Of a stretch of DNA of 64,000 nt, positions 7,603 to 15,995 are shown piece after piece. The translations under genes were made by a program, and so were the position numbers. Origin of the DNA: Agrilactobacillus yilanensis (lineage in GTDB: Bacteria; Bacillota; Bacilli; Lactobacillales; Lactobacillaceae); NCBI RefSeq assembly GCF_003946725.1, contig NZ_RHOY01000011.1, positions 1-64,000 on the forward strand. Reading direction: 5' to 3'. The first letter of the stretch is position 1. Every line of letters starts with the position of its first letter. The notes below the pieces were generated by a model. The model was given only the letters and a program-made list of their open reading frames with translations, ran no database searches and had not been told where the DNA came from.

Positions 7603-10374
7603 ATGAAATTTTATACAGCAACGACAAAAGAAACCCTTAAAAACTTAAATGTTGAACGGACAATGGGGCTTAGCCATAAAGAAGCCCAGCGGCGATTGGC
7701 ACAATACGGACCTAATGAATTGGCACAAGAAGCAGAAGTTTCAAAAGTAAAACTTTTCTTCAAAAGCTTTAAAGAACCGATTGTGATCGTGTTGCTCGTG
7801 GCGATCATTTTGGCGAGCTTCAGTGCCGTTTATGATTTTAAAGTGACTTTAAATACGAGTCACGCCTGGGCTTCAGTCTATGAAGCAATTGCCATTGCGG
7901 TCATTATTTTTGTGAATGCCTTCATTTCATTTTATCAGGCCAACAGCGCCCGTAAATCCTTAGCGGCGCTACAAGAAATGTCTCATCACCATATCAATAC
8001 TCTAAGGGATGGCAACTGGCAGCCCGTGGATACGACACAATTGGTACCTGGAGATATCATTAATGTTAAGATGGGCGACTTTATTGAAGGAGATGTGCGC
8101 TGGCTTAAAGTTTCGGAACTGCAAGTTAACGAATCTCATCTCACCGGCGAAGCAGACGGTATTAACAAAATTACGGAAGTTTTAGCAGAAGATGCCCAAT
8201 TAGGCGATCGTAAGAATATGGGTTTTTCAGGGTCCACGGTCGTTAACGGCAACGGCATCGGTGTGGTGGTAACGACGGGGATGCAGACGGAATTAGGCAA
8301 AATTGCTGATTTACTGCAAGGCTCCAAAACACAAAAGACACCGATCGAAAAAAATGTGAATGCCTTAGCTAAAAAACTGATGTTTCTGGCAGGTGGCATC
8401 ATTGTATTCACGATTTTATATGACTTAATTAAAGAATATCTTGCCACGGGGACCATTGTTCTGACCAAAATTCCAGAAATCTTATCCAGCGCCATTGCTT
8501 TGGCTGTGGCGGCGATTCCAGATGCGATGCCCGTTGTTTTATCCATCGTTTTGACCATTGGCGCTACTATGTTAGCCCGCAATAATGGGCTGATCAAGTC
8601 TTTAAGTAGTGTAGAAACGCTAGGGGCAACCTCTTACATTGCTTCTGACAAAACGGGTACTTTAACTAAAAATCAGATGACGGTTGTTCGTTTCTGGGCG
8701 AACAACGCTACTTTTGCCGTTGAAGGCCGAGGTTACGATCCTTTGGGCGAAATTACACCGCTGACAAATGATGTACCTTATCAAGCCTTCTTAGAAGCGG
8801 CTGTTTTAAATAATGAAGCCGAAATCCGCCAAGATGAAACGCAAAATTGGCAGCCTTATGGTAATCCTACAGACGTTTCACTTGTTGTACTGGCGGCTAA
8901 AGCTGGGATTACAAGAAGTGCGCTGTTGGAAAAAAATGACGATCAAGACATTGATGTTATCCGGCTTTTGCCATTTGATAGCAAACGTAAAATGATGAGT
9001 GTGGTTATCGAAAAAAATGGGCAGTATCAAGTGATCACCAAAGGGGCACCGGATGTGATTTTAACAAACGCCACCGGAATTATGTTAGATAACGTGGTGA
9101 AACCCGTGGCCGAGTATCGCAAAAAATTTGATAGCAAGATTTTAGAATTTGCCAATGATGCTTTGCGGACACTAGCTGTCAGCGTCCGTCAAGTGGATAA
9201 AGCCACCGCGTTACACGGAACTGTAGCAGATTTGGAAAAAGACTTGACGATCTTAGGTATTGCCGGCATTATTGATCCACCAAGAGAAGAAGTGAAAGCT
9301 TCCGTAGCGAATTTGAATGCAGCAGGGGTTCATGTGGTCATGATTACTGGCGATCACGGGGCAACTGCCCGGGCCATTGCTTATCAATTAGGCATTGTGG
9401 ACAGCAAACAAGCTAAAGTGATTGAAGGCCGCGAAATTGAAGCGATGACAGACGAAGAACTATTCCAAGTTGTACCGGACACTTATGTTTACGCGAGAGT
9501 TTCACCGGAACACAAACAACGGATCGTTAAACAGCTGCAAAAACATGAAGCAGTTGTGGCAATGACTGGGGACGGCATTAACGATGCACCGGCACTGCGG
9601 GCAGCTGATATTGGCATCGCCATGGGAATTAATGGTACGGAAGTCACAAAAGATGCTGCAGATTTAGTTTTGTTGGATGATAAATTTACAACAATTGAAA
9701 ATTCAGTCCGTGCAGGGCGTCGGATTTTTGCCAATATTCGTAATTTCATTCGTCAAGAACTGATTACGAATGTCGCTGAAGTACTGTCATTAGTATTAGG
9801 GGTTATTTTAATCACTGCCCCAATTGGCAATATTAGTGAAACAACACCAACCTTAACCGCTTTGATGGTTTTATGGGTGAATATGATCAGTGATTCCTTG
9901 CCATCCTTTACTTTAGGCTACGATCGGCCGGAAGGTGACTTGATGAAACAAGGACCTCGGGATACTAAGCAGTCTATTTTAGCTGGTATGCTACCACGGA
10001 TTTTTGTGCGGGGGACAGTCATGGGCTTGATGGTCTTCCTGGCATTTATCTGGGCAGCTAAACAAGGGATGCAAGTCTCTGAAGCACAGACCGTTGCCTT
10101 TTTGACCTTAGTATTTGGGCAACTATGGCACATCTTTGACGCCCGGAGCAACAAAACACTATTTTCCCGGAAACCGTTTGAAAATAGCCGATTAAATCTA
10201 GCCGTTGCCTTTGCAGCAACCAGCTCTATCCTAGTCACACTAATGCCATTCTTTAATAAAGTTATGGGCACAGCAGCTTTATCCCCAACACTTTATCTAG
10301 CCGTTATCTTCATCCCAGCCCTACCAACATTTATTCTCTCAGGGATAAAAGCTATGGCAAGTAAAAGAGCGTGA
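7603..10374 (+). CDS. P-type cation-transporting ATPase (P2-type, Ca2+/Mn2+-like)
   Basis: A 923-residue P-type ATPase with N-terminal cation-ATPase domain, actuator domain (SHLTGE), phosphorylated Asp349 in DKTGTLT, ATP-binding domain, TGDGINDAP at about 655-663, and about ten membrane segments including a C-terminal six-helix bundle. This is the size and order of the P2 Ca2+ pumps. The M4 ion-site motif, usually PEGLP, reads PDAMP at 306-310, so the coordinating Glu is Asp. The same variant occurs, as far as I recall, in lactobacillar pumps linked to manganese, which would fit the other metal genes in this window, but the ion is not proven. Strong AAGGAGG precedes the ATG. Its stop codon TGA is supplied by the AGAGCGTGA end of a hairpin repeat. 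Confidence 0.92.
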   Translation: MKFYTATTKETLKNLNVERTMGLSHKEAQRRLAQYGPNELAQEAEVSKVKLFFKSFKEPIVIVLLVAIILASFSAVYDFKVTLNTSHAWASVYEAIAIAVIIFVNAFISFYQANSARKSLAALQEMSHHHINTLRDGNWQPVDTTQLVPGDIINVKMGDFIEGDVRWLKVSELQVNESHLTGEADGINKITEVLAEDAQLGDRKNMGFSGSTVVNGNGIGVVVTTGMQTELGKIADLLQGSKTQKTPIEKNVNALAKKLMFLAGGIIVFTILYDLIKEYLATGTIVLTKIPEILSSAIALAVAAIPDAMPVVLSIVLTIGATMLARNNGLIKSLSSVETLGATSYIASDKTGTLTKNQMTVVRFWANNATFAVEGRGYDPLGEITPLTNDVPYQAFLEAAVLNNEAEIRQDETQNWQPYGNPTDVSLVVLAAKAGITRSALLEKNDDQDIDVIRLLPFDSKRKMMSVVIEKNGQYQVITKGAPDVILTNATGIMLDNVVKPVAEYRKKFDSKILEFANDALRTLAVSVRQVDKATALHGTVADLEKDLTILGIAGIIDPPREEVKASVANLNAAGVHVVMITGDHGATARAIAYQLGIVDSKQAKVIEGREIEAMTDEELFQVVPDTYVYARVSPEHKQRIVKQLQKHEAVVAMTGDGINDAPALRAADIGIAMGINGTEVTKDAADLVLLDDKFTTIENSVRAGRRIFANIRNFIRQELITNVAEVLSLVLGVILITAPIGNISETTPTLTALMVLWVNMISDSLPSFTLGYDRPEGDLMKQGPRDTKQSILAGMLPRIFVRGTVMGLMVFLAFIWAAKQGMQVSEAQTVAFLTLVFGQLWHIFDARSNKTLFSRKPFENSRLNLAVAFAATSSILVTLMPFFNKVMGTAALSPTLYLAVIFIPALPTFILSGIKAMASKRA

Positions 10375-10560
10375 ACCAACACGGGCTGATTTCGTAATAT
10401 AACCTAGACTTGGTAGGTAGTCGCTGGCGACTAACAACAAGGCGTAGTTATATGTAGAAATCAGTGTTGGTGAGCGCGTTTAATCAGAGCGTGAACTAGA
10501 GCGGGAAAGCCTCGAGCACTAACCTAGGCCTGTGCCGTAGGTAGTTTTCGCTTACAAGTT
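10366..10560 (+). repeat. Two hairpin repeat elements downstream of the ATPase
   Basis: Unit 10366-10481 is complete: outer arms CCAACAC..CTGATTTC and GAAATCAGTGTTGG, inner arms ATATAACCTAGACTTG and CAAGGCGTAGTTATAT, apical stem TAGTCGC/GCGACTA. Unit 10486-10560 starts with AGAGCGTGAACTAGAGC but lacks its closing arm and runs directly into a terminator. The first nine bases of the first unit include the TGA stop of the ATPase gene. The remaining bases to 10692 hold the terminator and a short AT-rich stretch. Confidence 0.85.
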
Positions 10561-10601
10561 AAGACAGTGTCAAAAACTAACTTTTGACACTGTCTTTTTT
10601 T
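10561..10601 (+). terminator. Intrinsic terminator
   Basis: AAGACAGTGTCAAAA pairs with TTTTGACACTGTCTT around a 6-base loop and is followed by T residues. It closes the ATPase transcript. Confidence 0.9.
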
Positions 10602-10692
10602 GGCTTAAAACTGACATTGAAATGGGACGTGGCTAACTCAGAATAATTGCGTTATAATACTTAACATCAATTCTTGTGAGAGGATAGTTAAC

Positions 10693-11205
10693 ATGGCTAA
10701 AACAATGATTAAACCAGCTTTTATTTACCCCACAGCTGTGGATTTACCGGAGATTGTCGCAATTTATAATCAGAGTATCCCAGGACACTTAGCCACTGCA
10801 GATCTAAAACCGGTAACCGTGGCCTCTAAACAAGCCTGGTTCCAAGCCTATAATCCGGCGCAACGGCCGCTGTGGTTGATGAAAGTTGATGGACAAACAG
10901 CGGGATGGGTGGGCTTAGAAAGCTTCTATGGCCGGCCAGCTTATTACAAAACCGCCGAGATCAGTATTTATATCGCTAATGATTACCAGCATTTAGGCTT
11001 AGGGCAACAGGCATTAACTTTTGTAAGCACTGAGTTGCAGCGCCTTAATCTGGAAACGTTAGTCGCTTATATTTTTAGCCATAATAAACCGAGCCAAGCT
11101 TTGTTCCAAAAAAATGGCTTTGAACGCTGGGGCCATTTACCAGAAGTGGCCTTAATGGCTGACCAGCATCGGAGTTTGGACATCTGGGGTCGTCATTATT
11201 GTTGA
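10693..11205 (+). CDS. GNAT-family N-acetyltransferase (phosphinothricin acetyltransferase-like)
   Basis: A 170-residue GNAT enzyme. The N-terminus (AVDLPEIVAIYNQSI) and the acetyl-CoA-binding segment IANDYQHLGLGQQAL, followed by VAYIFSHNKPSQALFQKNGF, match the phosphinothricin/L-methionine sulfoximine acetyltransferase subgroup, which acetylates small amine substrates or detoxifies amino acid analogues. The true substrate is unknown. AGAGGA lies 8 bases before the ATG. It is a single gene with its own terminator. Confidence 0.85.
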   Translation: MAKTMIKPAFIYPTAVDLPEIVAIYNQSIPGHLATADLKPVTVASKQAWFQAYNPAQRPLWLMKVDGQTAGWVGLESFYGRPAYYKTAEISIYIANDYQHLGLGQQALTFVSTELQRLNLETLVAYIFSHNKPSQALFQKNGFERWGHLPEVALMADQHRSLDIWGRHYC

Positions 11206-11209
11206 ATAA

Positions 11210-11248
11210 AAAAGGTTGCTCAAAAATTTAATTTTTGAGCAACCTTTT
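11210..11248. terminator. Bidirectional intrinsic terminator
   Basis: AAAAGGTTGCTCAAAAA pairs with TTTTTGAGCAACCTTTT. It sits between the convergent acetyltransferase and pyridoxal-kinase-like genes and has A- and T-runs on both sides. Confidence 0.88.
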
Positions 11249-11255
11249 ATTTTGA

Positions 11256-12092
11256 TTAAAGCTGGGTTAATAGTGCACTTAACTGTAATCCGAATCGCCG
11301 TTGAATGTGACTATCGGCGGTTTGTTTCAAAGCGACATAAGTCAAATCACAGGCCCTTTTAACTGCTTGATCAAAGGGCACCTTAGCATAAAGCTGACAG
11401 GCTAGAATTGCCGCAAACGTATCGCCGCTGCCATAAAAATGACCGCTTAATTTTGGTTGCTGCAATTGCTGGAGCTGGCTGCCTTTTTGCCAAACTGTTG
11501 AAATTTGAGCTTCATAAGGAATACCGGTGATCACAATCTGCGCTTTATTATGGGTCAACAAAGTTAAATCATGAAAAATTGCTTGTAATTCGGCGGTTGT
11601 GACGGTAGTCGTTCCGGGGCGACCGGTTAAAAACTGGGCCTCCGTCAAATTTGGTGTAATAACGGTGGCCGTTTGAATTAAAGCTGACATAGCGGTGACA
11701 TTAGCTGCATTAATATTAGGATATAATTTACCGCTATCACCCATAACTGGATCGATTAAAACAATCGGCAAGTTTTGTTGGCTGAGATAGGCTTCGAATA
11801 GATTGATCAATGCTTCTGAACCTAAGTAGCCCACTAGAGCACCGGATAGATTAATGTTTTGCCGTTGCCAATGGGCAAATAATTCGGGCAGCCAAGTCAA
11901 TAAACTTTGACTTTCAACAGTACCAAAACCTTCTGTCTGTGCGGACAATAAAGTTGTGGGTGCTAATGCAGTAGGAATATTGGTTTTGGCGAAAATTGGT
12001 AGTGCAGCACCAAGTGAAATTCGGCCCAATGCGGATAAATCTTCGCCAATTAAAAAAGGCTGTGCTGGCTGTTGGCTCGTATCTTTTGTCAT
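11256..12092 (-). CDS. Pyridoxal/pyridoxine kinase (PdxK/PdxY type)
   Basis: A 278-residue kinase of the ribokinase fold, pyridoxal-kinase branch. DPVMGDSGKLY at about 114-124 is the family's substrate/ATP segment, and GSGDTFAA at 221-228 gives the anion hole with catalytic Asp224. It would phosphorylate pyridoxal, pyridoxine or pyridoxamine to the 5'-phosphate in the cytoplasm. The gene directly follows an ECF-transporter S component with a 2-base gap, a common arrangement for vitamin B6 uptake and trapping. B6 salvage is therefore the best reading; a related hydroxymethylpyrimidine kinase is less likely because of the DPVMGDSG form. Confidence 0.82.
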   Translation of the reverse strand: MTKDTSQQPAQPFLIGEDLSALGRISLGAALPIFAKTNIPTALAPTTLLSAQTEGFGTVESQSLLTWLPELFAHWQRQNINLSGALVGYLGSEALINLFEAYLSQQNLPIVLIDPVMGDSGKLYPNINAANVTAMSALIQTATVITPNLTEAQFLTGRPGTTTVTTAELQAIFHDLTLLTHNKAQIVITGIPYEAQISTVWQKGSQLQQLQQPKLSGHFYGSGDTFAAILACQLYAKVPFDQAVKRACDLTYVALKQTADSHIQRRFGLQLSALLTQL

Positions 12093-12094
12093 AA

Positions 12095-12601
12095 TTAATG
12101 TGACAAGCGGGGTGCAAATTTACGGATACTGACAAATAAAGGATAAGCCACTAAACCACCGGCAATACCTTGGATGACATTCATCGGAATACTTAAGAAG
12201 CCAGCAGACCAATTATATAAAATCGTATCTGTAATGGCGTAACCAATAACCATCACAATGACACCAATCCCCATCCCGGTGAAGCGGGCAGCACGGGAAT
12301 TTTTACCTTTTTCAGCCAGAAAACCGGCAATATAGCCTTCTAGTCCATGGACGATTAATGAAAAAATCATATATTGGGCATAACCAGAAATTAAATCCAG
12401 TAATAAACCACTTAAACCGCCGACGATGGCGCCTTGCTTGCGACCGTAGAGCATCGCCGCAATAAAAATACCGGCATCGCAGAGATTGATATTTCCCCGA
12501 GTCATTGGCACAGGAATTAAGAAAACCCGTGCAATAGTTACATTTAAAGCAATTAATAAAGCTAAATAAACGACTTGTGTCGTCGATAATCTTTTGGTCA
12601 T
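12095..12601 (-). CDS. ECF transporter S component, probably vitamin B6 (PdxU-like)
   Basis: A 168-residue, five- to six-helix S component (ECF_trnsprt family) that would bind a vitamin and pair with the shared EcfA1A2T energising module, which is not in this window. The N-terminus TTQVVYLALLIALNVTIARV includes the small-residue helix-1 surface used to dock EcfT. The ATG at 12601 is preferred over an upstream TTG at 12625 because GGGG lies upstream of it. The specificity assigned here rests on the adjacent pyridoxal-type kinase. The gene follows the 12629-14131 gene with a 27-base gap and so may be co-transcribed with it. Confidence 0.78.
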   Translation of the reverse strand: MTKRLSTTQVVYLALLIALNVTIARVFLIPVPMTRGNINLCDAGIFIAAMLYGRKQGAIVGGLSGLLLDLISGYAQYMIFSLIVHGLEGYIAGFLAEKGKNSRAARFTGMGIGVIVMVIGYAITDTILYNWSAGFLSIPMNVIQGIAGGLVAYPLFVSIRKFAPRLSH

Positions 12602-12628
12602 GTGGTGCCCAACCCCTTTGTACAATAA

Positions 12629-14131
12629 TTAAGATAGTTTTGGCAGTACAACTTTGAATTGTTGCTGCGTTTTTGATGTTGGCATAACAGTAGAAACACG
12701 AATATCATTCGTATATTGAATAATGGCTTTTTCGACCGTTGGTGAACTGGCTAAGACATTGTGGACGCGGATTTGGCCGTCAAATAAAGCGGCAAATGCC
12801 GGTGAGCCCAAGTCGTCTTCAGTGATTAAAGGCCAAAGTTCCAAATGACTGGCTTTCAAAGCGCTGAGTTCTGCCAGTAGCGGTTCGTTTAAACCTAGGA
12901 CAACACAGCTGTCGGTCTGGAAGACTTTATGTTTTAGCCACCAAGCAATTAAGTCTTGTTCTGTGGCAAAAATATCAATCAAAATATTGGCTTCATTAAG
13001 CAGTTGAATCTGTAAGCGCCCTTGATGATCATAATCTTTGATCAGCACAATCGACCCATTATCCCGGTAGAACGTTTCGTTAGTGACAAATTGACTGTCT
13101 GTGCGGTCAATCATCTGCGTCACCGACAGCCGGCCATAAGTGTCAAAAATATCTCTTTTGATCGGCTTATCTTCCCAAAAATACGTGATCAGCCATAAGC
13201 TCTTATTATCCCGTCGCTTGATAACCATAATTTTATGACCATGGTCATCGCTGATTGTTTCCAGTGGGCCATTAACATTATGAACCCAAGTGGCCTTATC
13301 TGGAATCTGAACTTTAGTAACAGGTGGCTGAACAGCACTGGTTTGTAAGTCTTGGTATAAATTTAATAATTTCGCTTTTGGAGCAACTAATCCGGTAGTT
13401 TGATACTGCTGCCAAATTTGACTCAAGTTGGCATTATAATTTGTGGTAATAATATTTAATAAAACTTGGTTGCTAGTAAATGTTTCTTTTAGTCGGCGCA
13501 GGGCGTAACTATCCACATCAGATAAAGTTAATTTTAAGTCCGGACTTAAAATATAATAACTGGTGTTGATCAGAAAAGTTAACGGTCGAATAAACGTCTG
13601 ACCATTAAAGTAAGTTGCTAACCGGGTTTGATTTTCCTGTAATAAATTCTGGTAATCTTGCAAATCTCGACGCTGTAATTCTGTATCCGGATTTGCGGCA
13701 GCCGGGATGGCAGGTTGTTGCGTGGTAGCTTTGTCTAAGTTTGCCTGTAAGCTTTGGACCACTTTGGTTAAGGCCTTATTTTCAGCCAACAGTCGTATCT
13801 TTAAAATACCAGCTTCCCGATCTAATTCTTGAACTAAGCCTTTTACCTGTTGTTCGGTTTCTGCCCGCTGAGCACTTAACTGACCTAGGCTAGCCTCGTG
13901 GGTCGGCTCTGTACGTTTGGGCGGTTCGGGTTGTGGTTCTAGATCGTGAGTTGTGGCAGTTTCTAAGTTTTCCAAAATAGAATCTAAGGCTTGCGTGTTT
14001 TGCGCAGGTGCTTGCTCGGTCGGTTCGGGACTTGTTTCTGGTTGAGCCGGCATCACTTCTGGACTGGAGGTTACAGGTACTGCTTCTGATTCAGCCAATG
14101 CTTTTTTTGAATTTTTTCGTTTAAAAACCAT
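12629..14131 (-). CDS. Unrecognised protein with proline-rich N-terminus, coiled coil and GtfB/Asp1-like C-terminal half
   Basis: About 500 residues. The first 100 are charged and rich in Pro, Glu, Gln and Thr; a coiled coil follows (about 90-180); the second half is globular. Segments such as RDIFDTYGRLSVTQMIDR and YRDNGSIVLIKDYDHQGRLQ resemble the aromatic-Asp-x-x-Gly-Arg repeats in GtfB/Asp1-type proteins of accessory Sec glycosylation systems, but no secA2, secY2 or serine-rich adhesin is present here, so this is only a resemblance. There is no signal peptide or membrane segment. The start at 14131 is chosen because GGAAGG lies 7 bases upstream; an in-frame ATG at 14152 lacks one. Confidence 0.6.
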   Translation of the reverse strand: MVFKRKNSKKALAESEAVPVTSSPEVMPAQPETSPEPTEQAPAQNTQALDSILENLETATTHDLEPQPEPPKRTEPTHEASLGQLSAQRAETEQQVKGLVQELDREAGILKIRLLAENKALTKVVQSLQANLDKATTQQPAIPAAANPDTELQRRDLQDYQNLLQENQTRLATYFNGQTFIRPLTFLINTSYYILSPDLKLTLSDVDSYALRRLKETFTSNQVLLNIITTNYNANLSQIWQQYQTTGLVAPKAKLLNLYQDLQTSAVQPPVTKVQIPDKATWVHNVNGPLETISDDHGHKIMVIKRRDNKSLWLITYFWEDKPIKRDIFDTYGRLSVTQMIDRTDSQFVTNETFYRDNGSIVLIKDYDHQGRLQIQLLNEANILIDIFATEQDLIAWWLKHKVFQTDSCVVLGLNEPLLAELSALKASHLELWPLITEDDLGSPAFAALFDGQIRVHNVLASSPTVEKAIIQYTNDIRVSTVMPTSKTQQQFKVVLPKLS

Positions 14132-14285
14132 AATAAATCCTTCCATACGCAACGCTGAAGTTGCTAGTTTTCATTATATCTGTTTCATATACAAAATGCG
14201 AACGTTAATTGGTTAAAATGCAATAATTTACCTAAATTATACAATGACCTTAGCCGCTGTTTTCAGGAAATAATACGGTCACTGA

Positions 14286-14987
14286 TTACATAAAATAAAG
14301 CGGTCCGGCTGGTGCAGAAATTGGCGTTAAAGTCAATCCTGGCGTGCCGTTAATAGGGGTGGCTACCGGTGGCGTAATGGGTTTAGTGGCTGCTTTAATG
14401 GCCAGTGATACTCGGGGAAACGGATGGTTACTGATGGTTAAGACATTATTCAGAACAATCGTTGCCTGGCGAACAACTGGGTAATCTTGCTGGCGTAGAC
14501 TTTGTTTTAAGTTTTGATAGGCTTGATAACAGGCGGGCTGCCGCCGATTTGCTGCGGGACTATGCGCATAGCGTAATAAAACCGCAAAAGCTTGATCAAA
14601 AAGTTGGTTTTGGGCGGTGGCCATAGCTGCTGTAAAAGCTGTTTTAAAGGTAGCGATTCGTTGAGTTAAAGGGACTAGCGGTTCTGTAGCAAAGTGTGTG
14701 CATAAGCTGGTGTATTGCCGTTTCAAATTAGGATTGGCGGTTAAATAATCAGCTGCCGCATAGTCTTGACAAAGTTTTTGCGCTTGTTGCTGGGCGTTTG
14801 TCAAAGCCCGTGTCGTTTTGGCAGTATGAATCGCTTTTAGTAAGGCATCACTTAATTGGGTCTGCTGACTCAAATTTGAGCCCTTATAGCGACGCAGACA
14901 TTGATAGCTATAAGCAACATTATAGTCTTGCTGTAATGCTGGTGAAAGCTTTTGATAAGCTGTTAGCGCTGCTTTGATACCGGTCAT
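14286..14987 (-). CDS. Hypothetical helical protein
   Basis: A 233-residue protein that I do not recognise. It is rich in Ala, Gln and Leu and should be almost wholly alpha-helical up to about residue 190, with clusters of aromatic residues (YSYQCLRRYKG, CYQAYQNLKQSL); a proline-rich tail (about 195-233) follows. There is no signal peptide and no transmembrane segment. Upstream AGAAAGG and GGCGG support the ATG. It lies 155 bases upstream of the 12629-14131 gene on the same strand, so the two could be functionally linked. Confidence 0.6.
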   Translation of the reverse strand: MTGIKAALTAYQKLSPALQQDYNVAYSYQCLRRYKGSNLSQQTQLSDALLKAIHTAKTTRALTNAQQQAQKLCQDYAAADYLTANPNLKRQYTSLCTHFATEPLVPLTQRIATFKTAFTAAMATAQNQLFDQAFAVLLRYAHSPAANRRQPACYQAYQNLKQSLRQQDYPVVRQATIVLNNVLTISNHPFPRVSLAIKAATKPITPPVATPINGTPGLTLTPISAPAGPLYFM

Positions 14988-15058
14988 AGGCTACGCCGCC
15001 TTTCTAAAAAATTAAAAGTTCAATGTTAGATGTGATTCTCACAGGCTTCCGACTTTAG

Positions 15059-15682
15059 TCAGAAGTGGTTGACAGCGGCACGGTTATAATACACTAAATG
15101 CTGGGCGCCAGTTTCTGGGGTAACTAACAGTTTCGAGACACTGCAGTTGTCAGGTTCTAAAATAGTTAATCCGGTACTATGGGTGGCGTTGATCGCAAAA
15201 CTACGAACGGTAAAGCCGTGGGTCACCACCACAATTTTTTGGGCAGGGTATTTTTTAGCGGTTGCTAAAGTAAAATCTAAAACCCGAGCCTCCACTTGTT
15301 CAAAAGTTTCACCAAAGGCTACGTGGGCATAACTAGGCTTTACGTCATGGATTAGAGCGTCAAAGTAATCCGGAAAACGTTGTTCCAAGTCGGCATTAAG
15401 TTGGCCGTCCCAATCACCATAAGAAATTTCTAACAGTCGAGGATCAAAGCTAAGGGGCAACTGGGCAGTTTGGTTTAAAATCTCGGCGGTTTGTTTAGTG
15501 CGGATCAGCGGTGAGGCAATTATTTGGTCAAAGCCAGTTAAATCAAGGGCTTTATGTAAATTTTGCGCTTGTTGTTTGCCTAACGCATTTAGATAAGTTT
15601 GTGGAGTATTAATGGTACCTTGTTTGATGCCGGCTAAATTTGCATCAGTTTTGCCGTGGCGGACAATGTAAAATTCAGTCAT
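15059..15682 (-). CDS. Histidine phosphatase superfamily protein (phosphoglycerate mutase-like)
   Basis: A 207-residue branch-1 histidine phosphatase. The N-terminal RHG motif in FYIVRHGKTDANL carries the catalytic His9; the second histidine is in VVVTHGFTVR, and ASPLIRTKQTAEIL contains the conserved Arg. The size fits broad phosphatases such as GpmB/CobC/YwfO-like enzymes rather than the housekeeping glycolytic mutase. It would act on small phosphorylated metabolites in the cytoplasm. It is divergent from the serine operon; because serC and serA lack an adjacent serB, a phosphoserine phosphatase role is conceivable but unproven. Confidence 0.82.
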   Translation of the reverse strand: MTEFYIVRHGKTDANLAGIKQGTINTPQTYLNALGKQQAQNLHKALDLTGFDQIIASPLIRTKQTAEILNQTAQLPLSFDPRLLEISYGDWDGQLNADLEQRFPDYFDALIHDVKPSYAHVAFGETFEQVEARVLDFTLATAKKYPAQKIVVVTHGFTVRSFAINATHSTGLTILEPDNCSVSKLLVTPETGAQHLVYYNRAAVNHF

Positions 15683-15741
15683 AGTTCATAACGCCTACCT
15701 TTTTCTCTAGTTTATCAAATTCTAACAAAAAAATTTGAATG

Positions 15742-15770
15742 TTGACACTTTTATATTTTGTTGCTAATAT
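15742..15770 (+). promoter_or_regulatory. Promoter of the serine leader/serC-serA transcript
   Basis: TTGACA (15742-15747) and TAATAT (15765-15770) have a 17-base spacer. Transcription should start near 15777, about 25 bases before the leader-peptide ATG. Confidence 0.8.
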
Positions 15771-15801
15771 GTAATTAACAATTTTTTAAGGGGATTCTAA
15801 T

Positions 15802-15870
15802 ATGACAAAGCCAATTAATTTAAATACTGTCACATTTGAACAAGTTTCCTCATGGTCTTCATCAATCTGA
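15802..15870 (+). CDS. Serine-rich leader peptide (attenuation control of serC-serA)
   Basis: A 22-codon reading frame with AAGGGG before its ATG. The peptide ends VSSWSSSI: five of its last seven codons are serine (TCC, TCA, TCT, TCA, TCA). It lies between a clean promoter and a terminator, directly upstream of the two serine-biosynthesis genes. This is the classical layout of ribosome-mediated attenuation: when charged seryl-tRNA is scarce the ribosome stalls on the serine codons and the downstream RNA folds to avoid termination. Only TCN serine codons are used, so the sensor may read one seryl-tRNA family. Too short for ordinary annotation. Confidence 0.8.
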   Translation: MTKPINLNTVTFEQVSSWSSSI

Positions 15871-15976
15871 TGTAGGCCAATTTCACGTGTCCTTGGCCTT
15901 TATCGTGAGGCCGAGGGATGAGTTAATAACGTAAATTCCTAAAGCACTCACGCTTGCCGTGGGTGCTTTTTATTTT
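15871..15976 (+). promoter_or_regulatory. Attenuator region with terminator upstream of serC
   Basis: After the leader stop, AGGCCAA (about 15873) can pair with TTGGCCT about 20 bases on, and alternative pairings with the following GTGAGGCC are possible. A terminator follows: AAAGCACTCACG (15941-15952) with CGTGGGTGCTTT (15958-15969) and a T run. The serC Shine-Dalgarno GGAGGG comes just after it. No T-box signature is present. Confidence 0.75.
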
Positions 15977-15995
15977 ATGAATTGGAGGGTCTGTT

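Noticed and set aside
8136-8597. 153-codon minus-strand frame inside the ATPase gene
   Set aside because: It is the antisense shadow of a well-conserved P-type ATPase; no ribosome site or family pattern.
12602-12625. Upstream TTG start for the ECF S component
   Set aside because: No ribosome binding site precedes it, while the ATG at 12601 has GGGG upstream and gives a normal S-component start.
15742-15995. T-box riboswitch before serC
   Set aside because: No AGGGTGG-type antiterminator bulge or specifier stem is visible; a leader peptide with serine codons explains the layout better.
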